A stretch of 64,000 bases of DNA from Woeseiaceae bacterium (GTDB lineage: Bacteria; Pseudomonadota; Gammaproteobacteria; Steroidobacterales; Woeseiaceae): the NCBI GenBank assembly GCA_021773115.1, contig JAJFKS010000006.1, positions 555,463 to 619,462 of the forward strand. The letters are read 5' to 3'. Shown here piece after piece: positions 46,377 to 57,500 of the stretch (its first letter is position 1; the number at the start of each line of letters is the position of its first letter). Below the pieces are notes generated by a model. That model saw only the letters and a program-made list of their open reading frames with translations. It did not search any database and had not been told where the DNA came from. The position numbers and the translations under genes are program-made.

Positions 46377-48818
46377 TTAACGAGACGTCAGCCTCGCAGC
46401 TATCCCTTGCAAGGTTTCTGCGAGCGCTGTTCGGGTGGGAAGCGCCTTTGCTTTCTTGTCGTTCTGCAAGGATTTGGCCAGGGACTTCAGCTTTCCAGCC
46501 ACCTTCCCATTCGTCGCATTCATCGATTGACCCGTCTCGATCTGTTCTGCCGAATCGCCAAGCACAGCCGTCAATTCAGCAAGCAGGGATCCCGAAATTG
46601 CACCGCTGCGCACGAGCTGATCCACATACGCTCGAGCTACGACCGGGTCGGCTGGCCAGCTGACCGGGAACTGCTGCTGCGGATTGAATGCGCCACCGTC
46701 GTCGGCCAAAGCCGCCGCGGCAATTTCGTTCTCGGTGAGGAACTCGCTGGGCGTTAGCGCAAACACGTCCAGGCCCCGGACGATCTCCGTTCCGTAGATT
46801 TTTCCTTTATACCAATACGCTGACCAGTACCCGCCGAGAGACAGGTGCTTCTCATGGATCGGGCCGCGATCGAAGTACGCGATCTCGACGGGATTGGCCG
46901 AGTCGCTAAAGTCGATCAGGGAGATGCCGCCCTGGTACCAGGCTTGCACAAAAATGTCGCGACCGGGTACCGGAACGATGGAGCCGTTGTGTGCCACACA
47001 ATTTTCCTGTTCAACTTGCGGCGCAGGCATTTTGAAATAACTTCGAAAAACCAGCTTGCCGTCAACAATGTCGTAAATTGCGTCGGCGCCCCAGTCCAGT
47101 GGGTCATGCGCGCGGCAACGTGCACGACTGCCGCCGCCCCACTCGTCCGTGAATATGACTTTGGTACCCGCATTGTTAAACGTCGCCGAATGCCAGTAGG
47201 CGAATCCGGCATCAACGATCGCATCAATACGCGTCGGGCTCAGCGGGTCCGATATATCGAACAAGATGCCATTGCCTGAGCAGGCACCGCCCGCAATGCC
47301 GCTCTTCGGGAACACTGTAATATCGTGACACTGGTCCGTCTTGCTGGTTTCCTGCGTCTCATCACCGTGATCGCCGCCCTTCCAGAGTCCTGCTAGAACC
47401 CCGGTGTCGGGGTCGGCAAAGACCGCCGGGCTGTGAACGATGCGAGACTTCGATGGATCCGCGACCGGGATCTCGATCACGTCAATACGAAATAATGCGG
47501 TTCGATCGTCGCCCGGTGATTCATCGAAACATCCAGGCAATTCTTCTTCTTTGCGAATCGCGGACGTTCCGGAGTTATAGACGATAATCTTGCCGTCTTT
47601 GCCGGGACCGGAGACGACCGAGTGAGTATGCGAACCCCGACAGGTCTGTACCTGGCCGACCTGGACCGGATGCGTGATATCGCTGATGTCGAAGATGCGA
47701 AGTCCGCGGAAGCGCTCAGGACTGACGTCATCGGGCACGCCGCCCAGTCCGCAATCGACACGGCTTGATGTTTGTTGCACTGACATGATCAGAATATCGC
47801 CGACGATGGAAACGTCACCCTGACCGCCAGGACAAACGATAGAACTAGCGAGCTCTGGCACACCGTCTTCTTTTAGCTTGTAGATATTGAAGCCGTGGTA
47901 ACTACCGGCGACCAGCACGTCGTGCGAAAATGCCATGTCGGTATTTGCGAAACTCAAGAATGCGCCGCGCTCGTCTTCCTTGCCGCCGGGCTTGTCATCG
48001 TCCAGGTCCTCTTCCGGCAACAACTTTTTCGGCGTCAGTTCGGCCGGGTTCTCTGCATCAACAAATCCCGGCGGTTTGCCAAGTGATGCGACCAGCCTGA
48101 GATTCAGGATCGCCTCGCCGGCATCGTAAAGTCCGGCCGACAAGCCGGCACGAGGGTCATCGGACAAACTCACCAATAGCGCATTCATGCGTTCGATTTC
48201 TGTGGTCTGATCATTGGTGATGTCGCTGGTAAATTCGAACAGCACTGTATCGAAAGCCGAACCTGGTTGCTCAAGGAGCTCTTCGACCATTTTAACCGCG
48301 CCATCGTGATGCCTGATCATCAGCGTCAGGAAAAGCCGATCGAAGTCGATGCCCTTCAAGGTTGCGAGCTCGGCCATTTGCTCGGGCGTCGCCATCCCGG
48401 CCATCGTGTGTGACGTGTGCATGGCTTCGTGCGCAGTAGGGTCGGGCACACTCTCGCCACGCGAACTCAGCCACTGCTGCATGAATGCAATCTCGTCTGC
48501 CTGCGACGCATTGATGCGCCCCGCAACGTCGACCAGCTCCGGACGGTTGGTGCGATCTGCCACCAGTTCGGCCATCTGCACCGCCTGATTGTGGTGCGGG
48601 ATCATGTCCTGCATGAAGGTCACGTCCGCCGGCGAGTAACTCGTCTTCGCGACCTTGATCGCTTCTTCTGCGCTTAGTTCGCGGCCAGGCTCGCCCGGTG
48701 TGCCCGGCTGAATAATGGGGGCATCATTCCCATAGCCGAGCGTCGAGATACTCAGCAGAGCGAGGCTCGTGGCTATGGAGCAAATGGAGTGATTCAACCG
48801 TTGGCATAGTGGCGTCAT
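46377..48818 (-). CDS. DUF305 and LVIVD-repeat secreted protein
   Basis: 813 residues. Signal peptide, then a DUF305 four-helix domain (about 45-215) with metal-type histidines in FMQDMIPHHNQAVQMAELV and LMIRHHDGAVKMV; then about 300-720 a beta-propeller of LVIVD repeats (RGLRIFDISDITHPVQVGQV, GISLIDFSDSANPVEIAYF). C-terminal helices contain AADPVVARAYVD-like segments. Such proteins are secreted and their activity is unknown; DUF305 domains often bind copper. The ATG is preceded by GAGCGAG. Confidence 0.85.
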   Translation of the reverse strand: MTPLCQRLNHSICSIATSLALLSISTLGYGNDAPIIQPGTPGEPGRELSAEEAIKVAKTSYSPADVTFMQDMIPHHNQAVQMAELVADRTNRPELVDVAGRINASQADEIAFMQQWLSSRGESVPDPTAHEAMHTSHTMAGMATPEQMAELATLKGIDFDRLFLTLMIRHHDGAVKMVEELLEQPGSAFDTVLFEFTSDITNDQTTEIERMNALLVSLSDDPRAGLSAGLYDAGEAILNLRLVASLGKPPGFVDAENPAELTPKKLLPEEDLDDDKPGGKEDERGAFLSFANTDMAFSHDVLVAGSYHGFNIYKLKEDGVPELASSIVCPGGQGDVSIVGDILIMSVQQTSSRVDCGLGGVPDDVSPERFRGLRIFDISDITHPVQVGQVQTCRGSHTHSVVSGPGKDGKIIVYNSGTSAIRKEEELPGCFDESPGDDRTALFRIDVIEIPVADPSKSRIVHSPAVFADPDTGVLAGLWKGGDHGDETQETSKTDQCHDITVFPKSGIAGGACSGNGILFDISDPLSPTRIDAIVDAGFAYWHSATFNNAGTKVIFTDEWGGGSRARCRAHDPLDWGADAIYDIVDGKLVFRSYFKMPAPQVEQENCVAHNGSIVPVPGRDIFVQAWYQGGISLIDFSDSANPVEIAYFDRGPIHEKHLSLGGYWSAYWYKGKIYGTEIVRGLDVFALTPSEFLTENEIAAAALADDGGAFNPQQQFPVSWPADPVVARAYVDQLVRSGAISGSLLAELTAVLGDSAEQIETGQSMNATNGKVAGKLKSLAKSLQNDKKAKALPTRTALAETLQGIAARLTSR

Positions 48819-48862
48819 GAGCTCGCTCTCGTTGGTTTTGGTTTCGTGGTCGCACTAAGTCC

Positions 48863-49852
48863 TTATTGCTGACGCTCAGGCTGCACCAACGCCTTCTTCG
48901 TCAACCATTCACGATTGAACAGCCGCGACTGGTAGCGTGCACCGCCATCGCAGAGCACTGTCACGATAACATGCCCGGGACCAAGTCGCTTCGCAACACG
49001 AACGGCCGCGGCGACGTTGATTCCGGATGATCCTCCGAGGAACAGGCCGTCTTCGTAGAGCAGCCGGTACACCGTGTCAACACACTCCTGGTCGGAAATC
49101 ATTTCGGCGTCATCGACTTCGGCACCGGCGAAGTTGTCAGTGATACGGGTATTACCGATACCTTCCGCAATCGATCCGCCACCGACAACTTTAACCTCGC
49201 CGTGTTTCACGTAGTGCCAGGTTCCGGTCCCTGTCGGATCGGCCAGCACCGTCAGCACTTTCTTGTTCTTCGATTTTAGGAAAACCGATGTGCCGGCGAT
49301 CGTGCCGCCGGTTCCGGCGGTGGAAATAAACGCGTCGATCTTGCCATCGGTATCGCGCCATATTTCCGGGCCCGTGGTCGTGAGATGTATTTCCTGGTTT
49401 GCGAGATTGTCGAACTGATTGGCCCAAATGCTGTTATCCATTTCAGCGGCAAGCCGGCCGGCACGATGCTGAAAATTCTCGGGATTGGCGTACGGTACGG
49501 CGGGCACTGCCCGCACTTCGGCGCCCAGGGCGCGGAGCAGATCCAGCTTCTCGGGCGACTGCGTTTCGGGAATGACAATAACGCAACGATAGCCGCGAAC
49601 GTTACAGACGTGCGCAAGACCAATACCGGTATTGCCTGCGGTACCTTCGACAACGGTCCCACCGGGCTGAAGTTCGCCGCTGGCTTCGGCGGCCAGGATG
49701 ATGGACTTGGCTGCACGGTCTTTGACGGAACCACCCGGATTCAGGAATTCGGCTTTGCCGAAAATGTCGCAGCCTGTTTCTTCGCTGACGCCGCGGAGGC
49801 GTATGAGTGGGGTGTTGCCGATCGCTTCGATGAAGCCATTGTGGTAATTCAA
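48863..49852 (-). CDS. Cysteine synthase family PLP enzyme
   Basis: 329 residues. PLP lysine is Lys 44 in LNPGGSVKDRAA; the phosphate loop VEGTAGNTGIGLAHV has EGTAGNTG instead of the classical EPTSGNTG, marking a subfamily of cysteine synthase-like enzymes. It makes cysteine from O-acetylserine and sulfide, or a related beta-replacement. TTG 49852 is the only likely start in frame after a TAA. Near the sulfide/persulfide genes, though transcribed independently. Confidence 0.88.
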   Translation of the reverse strand: MNYHNGFIEAIGNTPLIRLRGVSEETGCDIFGKAEFLNPGGSVKDRAAKSIILAAEASGELQPGGTVVEGTAGNTGIGLAHVCNVRGYRCVIVIPETQSPEKLDLLRALGAEVRAVPAVPYANPENFQHRAGRLAAEMDNSIWANQFDNLANQEIHLTTTGPEIWRDTDGKIDAFISTAGTGGTIAGTSVFLKSKNKKVLTVLADPTGTGTWHYVKHGEVKVVGGGSIAEGIGNTRITDNFAGAEVDDAEMISDQECVDTVYRLLYEDGLFLGGSSGINVAAAVRVAKRLGPGHVIVTVLCDGGARYQSRLFNREWLTKKALVQPERQQ

Positions 49853-50016
49853 GGTATTCGCCAGGAGTGAGGATTAGTTCGATAAATGTAAGAGATACTA
49901 CCCTCGTTCGCGAAAGGCCGCAGCGCTTTGAAACAATTGTAATTCCCGGATCTATTGTCCGACAACTCCTCGCTAAATTGTTTCATGTCCAACTGGCCGA
50001 AATGTATTTCAAGATA

Positions 50017-50043
50017 CCTGGGTCATCTAATAAATGAACCAGG
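50017..50043. repeat. Inverted repeat in gene-poor gap
   Basis: CCTGGGTCAT and ATGAACCAGG with a 7-base loop CTAATAA, one mismatch. It lies in the 863-bp stretch 49853-50715 without an intact gene. No T run follows and no neighbouring gene is close, so its role is unknown. Confidence 0.4.
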
Positions 50044-50269
50044 GAGACTCTGACTAATTCACGTCGCACACGTTGCGTTCATTGTTTCTTGCGTCCGATG
50101 CCACACAAATCCACCGCCAGGATGGCCTACCAGCAACTCTCTGATATTTGGCACGACGCGGACGCATCGCTTGCTTTTGTTGAAGAGGCTCGTACCTCGG
50201 CTGGCTTGCAACAGTAACAACGAGGCTATGTTCTGAGCTATTTCAACGGCGGGGCGATTGCTCGGCCAT

Positions 50270-50560
50270 TCATGACAAGAACCGCACAATCTCCACCATA
50301 GCCTCCGTATCAAACCGGCAACACCGCCTTAACCGACCAGGACCCCAGCATCGTCGGATGGTAGTAGTGATTCTTAACAAGCGGCGTATGGCCGGGTGCG
50401 CGCCCAGTTTATCCTTGCCGCCACGCAAGCCGGTCAGCGGATATTCGGCATCCATCGGCCAACAGTGTGACTGGAACTGACAGTCGTAGGGACTGCTGCA
50501 ATGGGCACCGACGGCGGCGTCGGGAACACCGCTGCTGAGCGATCGCAGCGGCCTGGTTAC
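50270..50560 (-). pseudogene. Shattered DUF2779-family gene
   Basis: Three matching pieces in gene order on the minus strand. First (about 50405-50560) GAHCSSPYDCQFQSHCWP, a Cas4-like Cys cluster. Second (about 50313-50381, in another frame) NHYYHPTMLGSWSVKAVLP. Third (about 50270-50317, back in the first frame) CRFDTEAMVEIVRFLS. These are recognisable segments of the DUF2779 family, whose members have about 500 or more residues. Large internal deletions, at least two frame changes and the lost 5' end make it inactive. Confidence 0.72.
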
Positions 50561-50715
50561 CTGTGGCAAACAGGGATTCGGTTGCGGATGAGGTTTCGCC
50601 GAGCTCGGGGTGGTGTTTCTCAAGGTGCAGATCTTACGCGAGAACGCCACTCCTTAGGTCGGTGCGCTACACTCCATGTTCTGCCACGTTGAAAAATCAC
50701 ATTGCGCGCTATTGC

Positions 50716-51921
50716 ATGTCGAAGAAAAAAAATAAAGTTCAGCCTGTAGAAGTTCGAGTCCGGATTGATGGTATCGAGCTTACTGCCGCGACGAGCAAGC
50801 ACAGCGCCGATTTCGACCAACTTCTTGAGCGCAAAGGTGCTAATTCGTTTGTGTTCATTCCGCTGGCGAAGTTGACAGGCAAAAAGCGCTGCAAAGCCCC
50901 CAGGACGGCGGCCGTCGTTCGTAAAAAGGAGAAGCTCCCGGAAGGCGATTGGTTCGACGGTGAACTCCGAAACTCCGCAAACGGCGAGACTGTACCCGGC
51001 GTCCTGGCATTCGATATTCGGCGCCGCGATGCTCGCGAGGCTGCGGAGACAGTCGGTGTCAAACAATTCGTGTGGGGCACACACGGTGCGCCGGTAGAAG
51101 GGCATTTGACCAAAATCTTTGCAGACGATGACGCCTATTCATGGGATTCAGCACGTCGACGTGCGTTTGTGGGTCTGAGGGACATCTACGCCACGGCCGT
51201 CAATATCCGGGACCTGCCGCGCGCGATTGAAGAATCGCAGACCACAGTTGAACGCTTCAAACAACTGGCCTATATGGTCCTTGGCCTTGCCGTTGCTGCC
51301 GGCTTTTTGCAGATGGCGCTGCTCGGAACAGAAAGCTGGGTCACAAACCTTACCAGGATCGCGTTCTATCCGTCGCTTATGCCTGCGGTCCTCGTGGGCG
51401 TATATCTGCGCGCGTTGATGAAAAAGGCAGAAATGCAGAATCGCGATTTCACCGCTTCAGAGGCCAGAGACAACTGGACCCTGGTGGCACCGCATCTGCT
51501 CACCCTGTGGGGACTGTGCTACATGGCGGTCATAGTATTGACCTGGCTGCAGGTCGTGCCCAGTGCCGACATGCCCTTTCTTGGTCGTACCAGCGGTGTA
51601 TCAACATCTTTCATCATCTGTGTCTGGATGTTGTTGCCGATCGCACAATCACATGACGTCGAATCTCTCTTTTCCTCCGCGTTCGAGTCCGGGATCGCCG
51701 CGCTGCTATCGATTTTCATGATCAAGTTATCGCTCTTTGTAACCAACCTGATTACCGATGCCCTCTGGAAAGTAGCCGCGGCACTCGTGCCGTTCGACAT
51801 TCCCGAAGCCTTGCAACGGATAATCAACGGCATCATCAATTTTGGTGCCGAAGTGTTTTTCCTGGCCGTCCTGTTGGGCTACGCCTGGTCAAGGACGCGG
51901 CAGCAGTTTATGCGGCTGTGA
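50716..51921 (+). CDS. Multi-pass membrane protein of unknown function
   Basis: 401 residues from ATG 50716; the frame is open to 50563, but the extension reads like noise. A soluble N-terminal domain (about 1-175; RVRIDGIELTAATSKHSADF) precedes about 6 membrane segments (YMVLGLAVAAGFLQMALL through EVFFLAVLLGYAW). No recognised family, no ribosome site seen. It stands alone between a dead gene and maeB. Confidence 0.65.
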   Translation: MSKKKNKVQPVEVRVRIDGIELTAATSKHSADFDQLLERKGANSFVFIPLAKLTGKKRCKAPRTAAVVRKKEKLPEGDWFDGELRNSANGETVPGVLAFDIRRRDAREAAETVGVKQFVWGTHGAPVEGHLTKIFADDDAYSWDSARRRAFVGLRDIYATAVNIRDLPRAIEESQTTVERFKQLAYMVLGLAVAAGFLQMALLGTESWVTNLTRIAFYPSLMPAVLVGVYLRALMKKAEMQNRDFTASEARDNWTLVAPHLLTLWGLCYMAVIVLTWLQVVPSADMPFLGRTSGVSTSFIICVWMLLPIAQSHDVESLFSSAFESGIAALLSIFMIKLSLFVTNLITDALWKVAAALVPFDIPEALQRIINGIINFGAEVFFLAVLLGYAWSRTRQQFMRL

Positions 51922-52060
51922 CCAATCCGCACAAAGTGTTAACTATGCGCCCGATCGTCCGCTGCTTCACTCGCCAGGTAGCGAGTTTGGCGTTCTTTAC
52001 GGGGTCGCCCTATGTTGACGATAGTGCGATCATGACGCGCTGCAATCCGGATGACGAAAA

Positions 52061-54382
52061 ATGACGACGAAAGAATCCAATGCTGATCCGTTACGGGAAA
52101 GCTCGCTCCGGTATCACCGCCAGTTACCGGCCGGCAAACTTGCAGTTATGCCGACCAAACCCATGGCGAATGAAATGGACCTGGCGCAGGCCTACTCTCC
52201 CGGTGTCGCGTATCCATGCATGGAGATCAGGGACAATCCGGACAAGGCCGCCGACTATACGGCCCGCGCAAATTTGGTCGGTGTCGTGACCAATGGGTCG
52301 GCGGTTCTCGGGCTTGGCGCAATCGGGCCACTGGCGGCTAAACCGGTCATGGAAGGCAAAGCCGTTCTGTTTAAGAAATTTGCCGGTATCGACGTGTTTG
52401 ACCTTGAGCTGGACGAGTCGGATCCTGAAATGCTGGTAGAGACGATTGCGCGCCTGGAACCAACCTTCGGCGCAATCAACCTCGAGGACATCAAGGCCCC
52501 CGAGTGTTTCATCGTGGAACGTCGACTATGCGAACGCATGAATATTCCCGTGTTTCACGATGATCAGCATGGCACTGCGAGTGTTGTGAGAGCCGCCATA
52601 CGCAACGGCTTGCGGCTGATTAAAAAGGACATCAAAGACATCAAACTGGTAGCAACCGGAGGCGGTGCCGCGAGTCTTGCCTGTCTCGACCTTCTGGTCG
52701 ACCTCGGTCTTTCAAAAAATAATATCTTGCTCACAGATCTGAATGGCGTAGTGCATGCAGGTCGCAAAGAAAACATGAATGAGTACAAGAGTCGCTACGC
52801 GCGCGAGACCAAAATGCGCCAGTTAAGCGAGGCAGTCGTTGGCGCGGATGTCTTTCTGGGTTTATCCGGCCCCAATGTACTTGACGCCGATATGGTGCGG
52901 TCAATGGCAGATAAACCATTGATACTGGCGTTGGCCAATCCCACTCCGGAAATATTTCCCGAATTGGCGCTGGAAGCGAATCCGGATGCAATCGTAGCGA
53001 CGGGTCGTTCCGATTATCCAAATCAGGTCAACAACGTACTTTGTTTTCCCTTCATTTTTCGTGGCGCGCTCGACGTCGGTGCGACAAGTATCAACAAGGA
53101 AATGAAAATGGCATGCGTCGCGGCCATTGCAGACCTCGCGATGCGAGAATCAACTGATGTCGTCGCCAGTGCTTACCGTGGAGAGTCCTTGAATTTCGGC
53201 CCGGAATACCTGATACCAAAGCCTTTTGATCCAAGACTCATTGTCGAAGTTTCGTATGCCACCGCCAAGGCGGCGATGGACTCAGGCATTGCCACCCGAC
53301 CCATCGACGACCTGAATGCCTACCGCGAACGTTTACAGAACTTCAGTTATCGCGGCACGATGTTCATGCAGCCCGTCATCGAAACTGCAAAAAAAGATCG
53401 AGAACGAATCGTTTATGCGGAAGGCGAAAACAAAACGGTATTGCGTGCGGTGCAGGCCGTCGTTGACGAAGGGCTTGCCGATCCTGTTCTCATCGGCCGG
53501 CGACAAGCCATTCAATCGAACATTGAATCGCTTGGGCTTCGCATTCGACCCGGAACCGATTTTGAACTGGTCGACCCGCAGGACGATCCCCGGTATCGCG
53601 ACTATTGGGAGCTCTATCATTCATTGGTTTGCCGCAATGGTGTGTCGGTCTCCGCAGCGCGGGACGTCATCCGCACTAATACGACCGCAATCGCTGCGTG
53701 CATGGTGGTACGCCGTGAGGCACAAGCCATGATCTGCGGCGCTGTCGGCCGATTCGATCACCACCTGCAGGACATTATTGAGATTGTTGGCGTTAAATCG
53801 GCGGGACAGAGGATTTCCTCGATGAGCGTGCTTATTCTGCCGGGCGGCCCATTGTTCATCGCAGATACTCACATTGCCATCAACCCAACGGCGGATTACA
53901 TCGTCGATACCACACTGGCGTGTGTGGATCGAATTCGAGATTTTGGTCTGATACCGAAAGTTGCATTACTGTCGCATTCCAATTTCGGATCCTCAAAAGC
54001 ACCGCAGGCAAGAAAGATGCGGGATGCACTGAAAACCCTGGCCGAACGTGCACCGAAACTTCAGGTCGATGGCGAAATGCACGCGAGCACCGCATTAAAC
54101 CAGTCCATTCGAGACTCGCTCGACCCGAATTCATCGCTCAAGGGTGCCGCGAATTTGCTAATCATGCCGGATCTCGATGCCGCAAACATATCAATGGAAT
54201 TGCTTCGTGCCGTCAACGACGCACTGTTGATCGGACCGATACTCTCGGGCACGAAACTGCCCGCTCATATTGTTACGCCCTCTGCGAGCGCCAAAGGAAT
54301 TTTTAATATGAGTGCGATTGCCGTGTCGGATGTCTGGCGGGATAAAAATAAAGTTGCCGAGCGCCTTGCGCGGCGGCAATAA
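52061..54382 (+). CDS. maeB: NADP-dependent malic enzyme fused to phosphotransacetylase-like domain
   Basis: 773 residues, typical MaeB size. N-terminal malic enzyme (residues 1-430): [28 protein letters not shown] and NAD(P)-binding [17 protein letters not shown]-terminal phosphotransacetylase-like domain (about 440-773), usually regulatory and inactive. It converts malate to pyruvate and CO2, forming NADPH. ATG 52061 is taken; another ATG at 52051 is out of frame. No neighbour in an operon. Confidence 0.93.
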   Translation: MTTKESNADPLRESSLRYHRQLPAGKLAVMPTKPMANEMDLAQAYSPGVAYPCMEIRDNPDKAADYTARANLVGVVTNGSAVLGLGAIGPLAAKPVMEGKAVLFKKFAGIDVFDLELDESDPEMLVETIARLEPTFGAINLEDIKAPECFIVERRLCERMNIPVFHDDQHGTASVVRAAIRNGLRLIKKDIKDIKLVATGGGAASLACLDLLVDLGLSKNNILLTDLNGVVHAGRKENMNEYKSRYARETKMRQLSEAVVGADVFLGLSGPNVLDADMVRSMADKPLILALANPTPEIFPELALEANPDAIVATGRSDYPNQVNNVLCFPFIFRGALDVGATSINKEMKMACVAAIADLAMRESTDVVASAYRGESLNFGPEYLIPKPFDPRLIVEVSYATAKAAMDSGIATRPIDDLNAYRERLQNFSYRGTMFMQPVIETAKKDRERIVYAEGENKTVLRAVQAVVDEGLADPVLIGRRQAIQSNIESLGLRIRPGTDFELVDPQDDPRYRDYWELYHSLVCRNGVSVSAARDVIRTNTTAIAACMVVRREAQAMICGAVGRFDHHLQDIIEIVGVKSAGQRISSMSVLILPGGPLFIADTHIAINPTADYIVDTTLACVDRIRDFGLIPKVALLSHSNFGSSKAPQARKMRDALKTLAERAPKLQVDGEMHASTALNQSIRDSLDPNSSLKGAANLLIMPDLDAANISMELLRAVNDALLIGPILSGTKLPAHIVTPSASAKGIFNMSAIAVSDVWRDKNKVAERLARRQ

Positions 54383-54522
54383 GCGTACGGCTTGCATCCC
54401 AGCTCAAGACAATACATGGCCCATGCGGTCGGCGTTATGTGAAATCAAATTCTACCTAATTCTGCAGCGATTTCCGTTATGATTTGTGGATACCAAAACA
54501 AGAAATCAAATTGGGGAAAACA

Positions 54523-57500
54523 GTGAATTTTGATACTTCTTTTGTGCGCCAGGCGATGGCGCGCTGCTGTCACACATCGATTCTGCTTGGCCTCACCTGC
54601 ATCGCGGCACAATCTGCCGTGGCGCAGACGGTCTTCATCAATGAGATTCACTACGATAACGCCGGCGCGGACACCGGTGAGGCAATCGAGATTGCCGGTC
54701 CCGCGGGCACCGACCTGGCCGGCTGGAGTATTGCTCTTTATAACGGTAGCGCCAGCCAGCTAAATGTCTACAACACGATCAATTTGAGCGGCGTAATCCC
54801 CAACCAGGATAATGGATTTGGCGTCCTGGCATTTGCGCAAGCCGGCATTCAAAACGGCTCACCCGACGGCATGGCGCTGGTGAACGCGGGCAATAATGTT
54901 GTGCAATTCCTGAGCTATGAAGGCAGCTTCATTGCAGCCAGTGGTCCGGCGAACGGTCTCACCAGCACCGACATTGGCGTATCGGAAAGCAGCTCCACAG
55001 CCGTTGGCAGCTCGTTGCAACTTACCGGTACAGGCACTGAACGGTGCGACTTTGCCTGGGCGGGCAGCACGCCAAATACGTTTGGTGCAGTCAACACGGG
55101 TCAATCTTTTAGCGGTAGCGGTGCACCCTGCACAGGCGTCATCATCAACGAAGTCGACTCCGACACCGCGGGAACAGACACCCTCGAGTTTATTGAGCTC
55201 TTTGATGGCGGAGTCGGCAATACCGAGCTCGATGGCCTGGTTGTCGTTCTGTTCAATGGCAGCAACAATCTCTCCTATAATGCGTTTGACCTGGATGGCT
55301 TCAGCACCAATGCCGAGGGCTATTTCGTGCTTGGCAATGCAGCTGTCACGCCCTCACCGTCGATCATTTTTTCCGGTAACGGCCTGCAGAACGGTGCGGA
55401 CGCGGTAGCGCTGTATGTTGACGACGCAAGCAGCTTCCCAAACGGTACAGGCGTTACGACCAACAATCTCGCCGACGCCATCGTCTATGACACGAGCGAT
55501 GCCGATGACGCCGAACTGCTGGTTTTGCTGAATGCGGGGCAACCGCAAGTGAATGAAAACGGCGGCGGCAGCAAAGACAATCATTCCAACCAGCGCTGCC
55601 CCGATGGTTCGGGCGGTGCGCGCAACACCAGCACGTATGAACAGTTCGCGCCTACGGCGGGCTCAATCAATATTTGTATTGCGCCGGCACGCTTTCTGAA
55701 AATTCACGAGGTTCAGGGTGACGGCCTCGCAAGCCCCGAGCTTGGCAATGTCGTCATCATCGAAGGCATCGTTGTCGGCGATTTCCAGGATGGAGCCAGT
55801 GGCACCCATGGTGACCTGAATGGTTTCCATGTTCAGGAAGAGGATGCGGATGCGGACGGCAATGCAGCGACATCGGAAGGTATCTTCGTATTTGACGGCA
55901 GTTCACCGGCGGTCGATGTAAACGTCGGCGACCAGGTACGCGTGGAAGGGACTGTTTCTGAATTCGGTGGCAGTCTGACGGAGATAACATCCTTCAGCGG
56001 CGTTACTGTCATCAGCAGCAACAACCCACTTCCAAGCCCCTCAGTCCTGTCCCTGCCTGTATCGAGCGTGGATGATTTTGAAGCCTTTGAAGGCATGTAC
56101 GTTAGCTTTCCGCAGGCGCTGGTTATCTCGGAGTATTTCAATTTCGACCGCTTCAATGAGATCGTACTGACGTCCGAACGGCACCTGACACCGACGGCTG
56201 AGTTCGAGCCCGGCCCGGCCGCTGTTGCCGCGGCTGATGCTTTTCTGCTCGACAGGATCACGCTCGACGATGGACGTACGAGTCAGAATCCGGACCCGGC
56301 CATTCATCCCAACGGACTCGATTTTGATCTTGATAACCTGTTCCGCGGCGGCGACACGGTCACCGATGTGACCGGTGTGTTGGACCATTCGTTCGGTCTG
56401 TATCGCATTCAACCCACTCAGGGCGCCAATTATTTCAACAATAACCCGCGCACAACGGCACCGGAACCCGTGGGTGGCACATTGCGTCTTGCGTCATTCA
56501 ACACCTTGAACTATTTCTCCACACTCGATGATGGCGTTAATGACATCTGCGGCCCATTGCTGATTCTCGAATGTCGCGGTGCCGACGACGCTGAAGAATT
56601 CACGCGGCAACGCGACAAGACCATCGCCGCAATAAGCGCGATCGATGCGGATGTCGTTGGATTGCTGGAGATCGAAAATAATATTGACGATGATGCCGTC
56701 GTCGATCTTGTTGACGGACTGAATGCAGCAAGCGCTCCAGGTACTTACGCCAGTATATCGACTGGCGCGATTGGGACGGACGCGATCAAGGTCGCCCTGA
56801 TCTTCAAGCCCGCCAGCGTTTCACCGCTCGGTGGGCACGCCATTCTTGATTCGACGGTCGATCCTAGCTTCATTGACACCAAGAACCGTCCAACACTGGC
56901 GCAAAGCTTCATCGATAACTCGACCGGCGGCATTTTCACGGTGGCCGTGAATCACTTCAAGTCCAAGGGCTCAAACTGCAACGACGTTAGCGACCCTGAC
57001 ATGAACGACGGCGCTGGCAACTGCAACCTGACACGCACAGCAGCCGCAAAAGCGGTGGTCGACTGGCTCGCCGGCGATCCGACCGGTAGCGGCGACGACG
57101 ACTTCATCATCATCGGTGACTTGAATTCCTATGACCGGGAAGATCCCATCGACGCTATCGTGGCCGGCGGGTATACCGACCTGATCGAGGCTTTCCGCGG
57201 TGAGGACGCTTACTCTTTCGTCTTTGATGGGCAGGTCGGCTACCTGGACTACGCATTGGCAGGCGCGAGCTTGATGGACGAGGTGACCGGTGCTGTGGAG
57301 TGGCACATCAATGCCGACGAACCCGATTTGATTGACTATGACACGTCATTCAAGGGACCGAATCAGGATGCCATCTACGCGCCGGACGCCTATCGGTCCT
57401 CAGACCACGATCCTATCGTTGTTGGTCTGGACACCTGCGACGAAATTGCTCCGACGATTGAGGCGATTAATGTCACACCGAATGTGCTCTGGCCTGCCAA

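Noticed and set aside
50752..50761. GTTCGAGTCC resembling the T-loop of a tRNA
   Set aside because: It lies within a membrane-protein gene, with no cloverleaf arms around it.
54485..54496. TGTGGATA resembling a DnaA box
   Set aside because: One mismatch, single copy and no cluster; not an origin.
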